A DNA stretch of 64,000 bases from Apostichopus japonicus (taxonomy: Eukaryota; Echinodermata; Holothuroidea; Aspidochirotida; Stichopodidae): positions 23,962,341-24,026,340 of the forward strand of contig NC_092575.1 in the NCBI RefSeq assembly GCF_037975245.1, given 5' to 3'. Shown here piece by piece: positions 58,238-64,000 of the stretch. Made by a program: the position numbers and the translations under genes. Under the pieces are notes generated by a model, which saw only the letters and a program-made list of their open reading frames with translations, ran no database searches and was not told the origin of the DNA. Each line of letters begins with the position of its first letter. Within the stretch, counting starts at the first letter, position 1.

Positions 58238-58696
58238 TTATTAATGAAGAAATCAGTGAGCCATTTATAACGTATGTCACTTTAGAAACAAATGATAAAA
58301 GCCAATGGATCGGTTGGTCTATGAGGAACACACATGGACCACATGACTTTTGGAGTGGCAAAAATGAAGGGAGATTAATTTTCAAGAATTTCGAGAATCA
58401 TATATTTTGTATCCCTTCTCTATACTGTATATTCAACAGTCGTATTATAACTATACTATTACATACAAAAAGCCACTCATGCGCCACATCAATCCCAATT
58501 ATATACAGTAATGGTCCATTTGATTACGAATGAATCCTGTTCGCAACCCCCCCCCCCCACCACCACCACCAAAAGACCCCACCCAAGTACTTTATATGCA
58601 TATCAAACTTGCCCAAGTTACATTCGCTTAAAATATAACGGAATATAAAGTGTCGATAGGGCTTATTAGTTGTTTTAAAGAGCAAGGATCCTATTT
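58238..58696. other. Unclassified, no supported gene
   Basis: A plus-strand frame (58183-58533) without a known domain, then a C run and CCACCA repeats at 58548-58571. Confidence 0.45.
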
Positions 58697-58836
58697 GATG
58701 TACTACAAATATCAATTGTGAATTGACTACAACAGTGCTTGTTTTTCATATCTTTGCATGGCTCGATACAATCGTGTTTACAGTCTGCTTTTGTGGTCTT
58801 TAAATAAGTATAAACAACTTCCATTTAAATGTTCGA
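58697..58836 (+). repeat. 140-bp direct repeat, left copy
   Basis: From GATGTACTACAAATATCAAT to CCATTTAAATGTTCGA. The right copy at 60747-60885 is about 94% identical by eye, in the same orientation, 2.05 kb away. Confidence 0.92.
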
Positions 58837-59825
58837 CGGAAGGATAGAATCGTGACGGCTCTGGTAAACGCACTCTTTACAGTTAACAACCCCCAAAACA
58901 ACGAACTAATATTAAAAAGAGGCACTTCGCTTATATTATATATAAATTATCCCATCATGCAGTTGCTTACTAAATTCGTGTAGTCAAGATTCTTGAAATT
59001 ACAGCGTAACCCTTAAAAAAAAGAGTTAATATAAACAGAGTCACTGGCAAACATCTCGTTAAAGGTTATTGGAGCAAAAAATGATTTGCAGGTCCTGTAA
59101 TGACACTTGGAACTTCACTCAAGGTGATATCTCAATGTAATATAAATAAGCCTATTTCATCCGTCAAATACATATATTATAGAGAGATTATTATAGGCGT
59201 CCGAGAAATGAGCGCAATCGAGCGTGATAAATATAAATTATGCAACGGTATGATATAGGCTATAAAGTTGTGAGTAGACCGTACGACTTCTTTACCTATC
59301 GTCTGTATTACTGATAGAAACTGACAGTCAAATTGTTGTGAAGTTAATCCAAAGCAGTGAAAGGAGACACAAATTCCACCAACAGAATGATTTTGTTTGT
59401 GCGTGGTAGATTCTTTTACACAGCTAAGAATCATCTTAACATATTAAGCAGATATCACAGGTTTAATGATCCTTCACGCACAACGCTGAAGACTTGATCA
59501 AGTGTAACTATGACATCATCGAGCCAAATGTGCTTCAGTTTGTTATGTTTTTTTTTTATTTATGTATATATGCGAGTCTTCATCTTCTATAAATGGATGT
59601 GACTTCTGAAGATGCTGAATCTTAAAATAGTGAAACTGTTAACATTACCCAAATGATTGCATTGGTTTCAATGTCAACATTGTTAACATTTTTACTTTGA
59701 AAATATGAAAATATGAACAAAGAGAAAAGTAAATGTTCAAGTCCCTGGTCATATAGATCAAAGAGTTACTAAATGACAACCCTAAACAAATTTACGACTT
59801 TCAAATCAGGACATCTTCCAAACAG
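58837..59825. other. AT-rich DNA, no gene seen
   Basis: Lies between the direct repeats. No reverse transcriptase, integrase or other domain is visible in any frame. Confidence 0.55.
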
Positions 59826-59880
59826 AACGAGAGTTTTCTTAGCTGCTTGGGAGTTTTTTTGCTAAGAGAACTCTCTCGTT
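59826..59880. repeat. 18-20-bp stem hairpin
   Basis: AACGAGAGTTTTCTTAGC and GCTAAGAGAACTCTCTCGTT pair with a 2-base bulge and one mismatch around a 17-base loop ending in a T run. Its size is within the range of a small precursor hairpin, but nothing shows it is expressed. Confidence 0.75.
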
Positions 59881-59939
59881 ATATAAGAATTGGTTGGGGT
59901 TTGTGTCCCCGTTAAGTTTGGTAAATGGATTATGTTCTT

Positions 59940-60345
59940 CGGCATTAGTATCCTATCATTATATCCAATGCACTAGTATGCTTTGCATTATATCCTATGC
60001 TTTAGTATCTTATTCATAAGTATCATATGCATTTAGTATCCTATACATTGAGTCCTGCATTAGTACCCTATCCATTAGTATCCTATGAATTAGTATGCAT
60101 TATTAGCCTATGCATTAGTATTCTATGCATACTATCCTATACATTAGTATCTTAGGCATACGTATCCTATGCATCACATCCTATGCAATATTATCCTATG
60201 CATTACTATCCTTTGCATTATATCTTATGCATTAGTACAGTATCTTATGCATACGTATCCTATGCAATATAGTATCCTATACATTAGTATCCTATACATT
60301 ATTATCCTATGAATTAGTATATGCATTAGTATCCTCTAATGGTAC
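59940..60345 (+). repeat. 15-bp minisatellite
   Basis: The degenerate unit is GCATTAGTATCCTAT, with losses to 10-14 bp in places; about 27 copies. Confidence 0.92.
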
Positions 60346-60746
60346 ACATCCATTACCCGAACTGAAAATCGTTATTTTCCCCCTGTTTCTAGTTAGTTCA
60401 TTTAAATAATGATTCCTATATGATAATTTATAGGAAGGACGATTTTCTTTAGAATGGAAAGATATTTTTTATTATTCGCTAGTTAAGTATTCATTTGAAT
60501 TTGGGGCAAATCTAGGATAGCGTCCTCGCTTGGTTAATTGCTATCATAGGCCTATGCTTAAAAGAAGGTCAGATAATGTGGTATTATTTAGGGGAAAACC
60601 CTCCACAAAACGGCTAAATGCTACCAGCTTCATCATACAGCTTTATACAGTTGCATGCGATTACTTCAATTGGTTACAACCCATGCAGTGTTTGCCTCAA
60701 CAAATCCACTCACTAGAGTAACTAGTGTGTATATTTTCGAAAGAGA
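60346..60746. other. Unclassified, no gene seen
   Basis: AT-rich; a 63-codon frame has no motif. Confidence 0.5.
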
Positions 60747-60885
60747 GATGTACTACAAATATCAATTGTGAATTGACTGCAACAGTGCCTGTTTTCATAT
60801 CTTTGCATGGCTCGATACAATTGTGTTTACAGTCTTGTTTCGTGGTCTTTAATTAAGTATAAACAACTTCCATTTAAATGTTCGA
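60747..60885 (+). repeat. 140-bp direct repeat, right copy
   Basis: Partner of 58697-58836. Downstream it joins the 92-bp-unit repeat family, unlike the left copy. Confidence 0.92.
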
Positions 60886-60889
60886 AACA

Positions 60890-61150
60890 TTGAGTGCTTC
60901 AAGGTATCCGTATTTACAGTTCCTAATCTTTTACTAGCAACGTCACTTACATCTTGGAAAACCAACGCCTATTTCCTATCCAGTCAGCTGGAACAAATTC
61001 CTAATGCTAATACCTCTCTAAACTGTGCGCCCATATCACGCTTCAAAGCACTCGTATTGACAGTGCAAACAGTTCCTAACCTCGATCTGATAGAAACATG
61101 ATTATCCATACTGCTCATACTGACACTATGAGTGCTCCGAGGAGGCGGGA
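60890..61150 (+). repeat. Second locus of the 92-bp-unit family
   Basis: Contains TTCCTAATGCTAATACC, GCTTCAAAGCACTCGTATTG, ACAGTTCCTAACCT, AGAAACATGA and CATACTG. These are in the same order as 29204-29400, including the 3' junction GCGGGA.ATGA...AGCATA. Confidence 0.75.
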
Positions 61151-61995
61151 CATGACAGTACAGCATACGAAAGAATTGTCTTAACCTGGGTGTCTGCTAT
61201 CGACCTATTTCCCATCAGCCTATTCCCCACGCGACATGAAAGGCTGTTAATTTGGAGCTGCTGGTAGTTAGTTTACACGCAAAGTAAATATGTACAACGG
61301 AGGTTTGTCACGTAACTCGTATACATGAACACTTAATAACTTAGGAACAAGCGTTGCATCATAAAATTTATTTTCGTTATAGGGTTCCATCCATATCCGT
61401 CGAATTGCAATGTGATAATTTGATGCGGTAAATATTGACTTGTCAATGTTACATCACACTTGTATATGTTTATATATGTTTATACATGTTTATGAATGCT
61501 TATGTATGTTTATGAATGCTTCCATTTCACTGTTTCCAGTCCCGATGTTATAAACATCTCTACATGAGATTCCCATGCTTTTCAACAAATCAAGATCAAA
61601 ACTTGTTAAGACCAAAACCGTATTTTGTTTTACGGGTTTACTATACAGCCCACACACACTATGGAGGACATACCTGTTATGATACCTAGTATAGGCCTAA
61701 CAATTATAACTCTAACAACATGTATGTTAACACCTATCGTTGAATATGCCCGAAAGTATACATGTCCTTAAACAATATGTTCTTTTTTTTGCCGAAAAGT
61801 CAATGAAAATGAGAAGATAACAAAGAAGAAGTTTACTTTCTTTTTCTGACTTAATCTTCAAAATTGTAAGGAATTTCAAGACCCAGATAAGAGGATATTA
61901 ATTTCCAGATTTGTCCACGTTTTTCTAGACTGTGTGGGAACTATGCTTGTTGAACCAACATACTACATAATAGGGATATACTGTACATCTGCCAG

Positions 61996-62002
<7 letters not shown>
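61151..62002. other. AT-rich DNA, no gene seen
   Basis: A short TTTATATATG/TTTATACATG array at 61464-61512. Confidence 0.55.

Positions 62003-62047
<45 letters not shown>
62003..62047. repeat. (TA)n microsatellite
   Basis: Pure TA tract. Confidence 0.95.
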
Positions 62048-62051
<4 letters not shown>

Positions 62052-64000
62052 CTCTCTCTAAAATACCCCTTCATGAACTCTTAGATTTGGACCTTGAGGC
62101 GAACTGAAATGTTGTCAGAGAAACTCTTTATTACTCCAGGAAATGGTTCACGATAAGTGGTCTGGGATTTTATGATGCCGAATGTTCTTCAAAATACTTT
62201 ACTTTTCTTTAAAAAAAGTTATTTTCTACTTAAAAAAATGTGGTATATTTGAATACTTCCGTAACTGTCATTTCGCGTCTCGTCGAAATAAGTAAATCCC
62301 TTTGTGGTAAACAATGTTAAAATTATCAAGACTTAAAACTACCTGCAGCGTTCTGCTCATATATGTAACATTTTTGTATCTATTTTAGTCAGTTTTAGTA
62401 GAGACGAAACTATCGGGAGGAAAAGAAAGCCCCAAGCCATCCAAAATACGTAACTACAAGAATCTAACTGCAGTGGTTAAGAGAGTTTGCCTTAGCATCT
62501 TGACAACCGACTAACTGTTAGTGACAGCACGACAGTATCAAGTCAGCCATTGCACTCATTCGCGTCTTTCCGAGAGAGATATAAAAACAATGTTTTGCAA
62601 CTTGAGACGAGCTTTCGTCATCTTGAGACGATGTCTTATGGTATTCTTTGTATAAGACAGCTGAACAAGAAACTTAAACGGTACATTAATTGTTTGTTTT
62701 GTTTTTACACACGAAAATAACCACAAACGTAAGCAGAAATTTGTTTTGCTTGTGGAGACATTCAACAATTAACGAAGCAGAAATAATTTGTGTTTGTTGT
62801 GAAACGAGGAAAAATCGTGTTGACAAAATATCTTAACCAATGAAAGCTGGTTAAACGATTTGTTCCAAATTATGGAGATAATGAGAAATTTTGAGAAGTG
62901 ATGCTGCAGAATCTCAATAATAGTGTACATTCCTGTTCGTGTACGTTGACGCTTGATTTATCAGTGAAGACAGATTATCCAATTCAAATAATATCATACA
63001 ATAATAAAGTATCATAATCATAAAATATAAAACCGTTCTACCATAATATTGTTGTATATATAGTATTACATTGTGCAATGACATATTATGATAACAACTA
63101 TATTATTTTTTTGTGGTAAATATTACAGTATACTAGCATGTGAATCAAATAGACATGTATTGCAAGGTATCATATGTGGAAGTTTATATTAGGCATGTTT
63201 GTCAATAAAACAGTCACAGAGCATAAGTTTACAAACTGAGAGATTACAAATGTTACAAAATCACACAAGCAAAAAATTAGAAAGATAAAAACCTGATTTT
63301 CCTGAGAGTTAGTTGAAACTGACACAACTTGGTTTACACTGCCCACTTGCAGGACAATCTTTGAAAATCTATGATTCCACATTTATATAAAACATATTGT
63401 GTGGGGTGTCACATTCAGTGTTCGATTTTTCCGGTATCGCATCGCAAAATGCGATCCAAAACGACAAACTTGCGAGACGTTTCCAAATCAGCATCGCACA
63501 TTGTGCCGATTTGTGCGATACAAATTCCTAGTCAGATTTGGGAGCAAACACTCAAACCTTAACTTACGAACTGTCGATCACAATGTAGAAGTTATAATTT
63601 ATTGAGTTTATACTCAATGTACAACTAATTCACTTGACCGTATAGCGAAAAAAAAACCTGAAAAAATAATATCCTACCATAGTTAAGTGTAAAGCAAATA
63701 GCCTAACCACCTCGGCGGTTACGGATCTCACGTAACTAAAAGGTTCCCTGGCAACGTGCCCAAAAAATGTTAACAAACAGGTGTTACACAGGGGATGAGC
63801 TCACAGTTGTTTGGGAAGGTACCTGGGCAAATTCGCAGCACATGTACCGTGGTACAGTAGTTGGGTATAGGGTTAAAAACTGCAGTTGTAAAATGTACGC
63901 ATAGTGCACGCTATTCATTGTTAGGCAGTCTAGAAACGGGGCTTTGCTGAACGTTGTTTGTTTCATAATATCGGAAGTTTTGTAAGTTGCACTTTTTAAA
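62048..64000. other. AT-rich DNA, no gene seen
   Basis: Frames of 60-70 codons at most. A patch at 63420-63530 has several TCGCA/TGCGA inversions and a locally higher GC content, which I cannot classify. Confidence 0.5.

Noticed and set aside
57966-58385. 139-codon minus-strand frame
   Set aside because: It crosses a probable degraded hAT remnant and has no recognisable domain or intron signals.

Overview
This 64 kb window looks like AT-rich, non-coding, repeat-laden nuclear DNA of an animal. I find no intact protein-coding gene, no rRNA, no functional tRNA gene and no CRISPR array. Every open frame is short. The longest ones lie on microsatellites, minisatellites or transposon remnants, or have no recognisable protein content. 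Polymerase III tRNA-like SINEs, short hAT transposons with 8-bp target duplications, a LINE 3' remnant and Penelope-type motifs point to a metazoan. The mixture suggests a marine invertebrate, possibly an echinoderm such as a sea cucumber. The species is inference: no gene here settles it.

The best-supported elements are non-autonomous hAT transposons defined by their ends. Two copies of one ~366-bp family lie 51 kb apart in opposite orientation (206-573 and 51621-51985). The second is bounded by the perfect 8-bp duplication ATATAAGC. A 787-bp element (5131-5917, duplication CTTAGGCT) and a 369-bp element (37387-37755, duplication CTATAGAC) are different families. Loose hAT-type ends cluster between 47.8 and 49.6 kb, with more candidates near 44 and 58 kb.

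Three tRNA-derived SINE families are visible. One has boxes A and B, a conserved CCAACTCATTACGA-type tail and a 3' (TA)n tract. It occurs as four longer copies, one partial copy and two tail fragments, and these sit at or inside the window's long TA microsatellites. A second, at 19.3-19.7 kb, has the CCTTGAGCAAGGCGCTTTA core seen in broadly distributed animal SINEs. A third occurs at 35.4-35.6 kb and again near 53.5 kb. Coding relics are limited to a LINE C-terminal end (10.2 kb) and a frameshifted possible P-element/THAP-type transposase end (6.1-6.3 kb).

Layout: 0-10 kb holds hAT, SINE and TTAA-type repeats. 10-30 kb is mainly unique AT-rich DNA with a LINE relic, a local duplication, a CCAAT-rich degenerate minisatellite, a SINE and a 315-bp TCA tract. 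29-45 kb holds a 92-bp-unit inverted element, a 20-bp minisatellite, a hAT element, degenerate AGTC DNA, a (CTT)n tract and an inverted-repeat element. 45-51 kb is a dense nest of SINEs, TA tracts and transposon ends. 51-64 kb has the second hAT copy, G-quadruplex motifs, a 140-bp direct repeat pair 2 kb apart and a 15-bp minisatellite. The interest is in mobile-element structure and microsatellite origin, not in a gene system.
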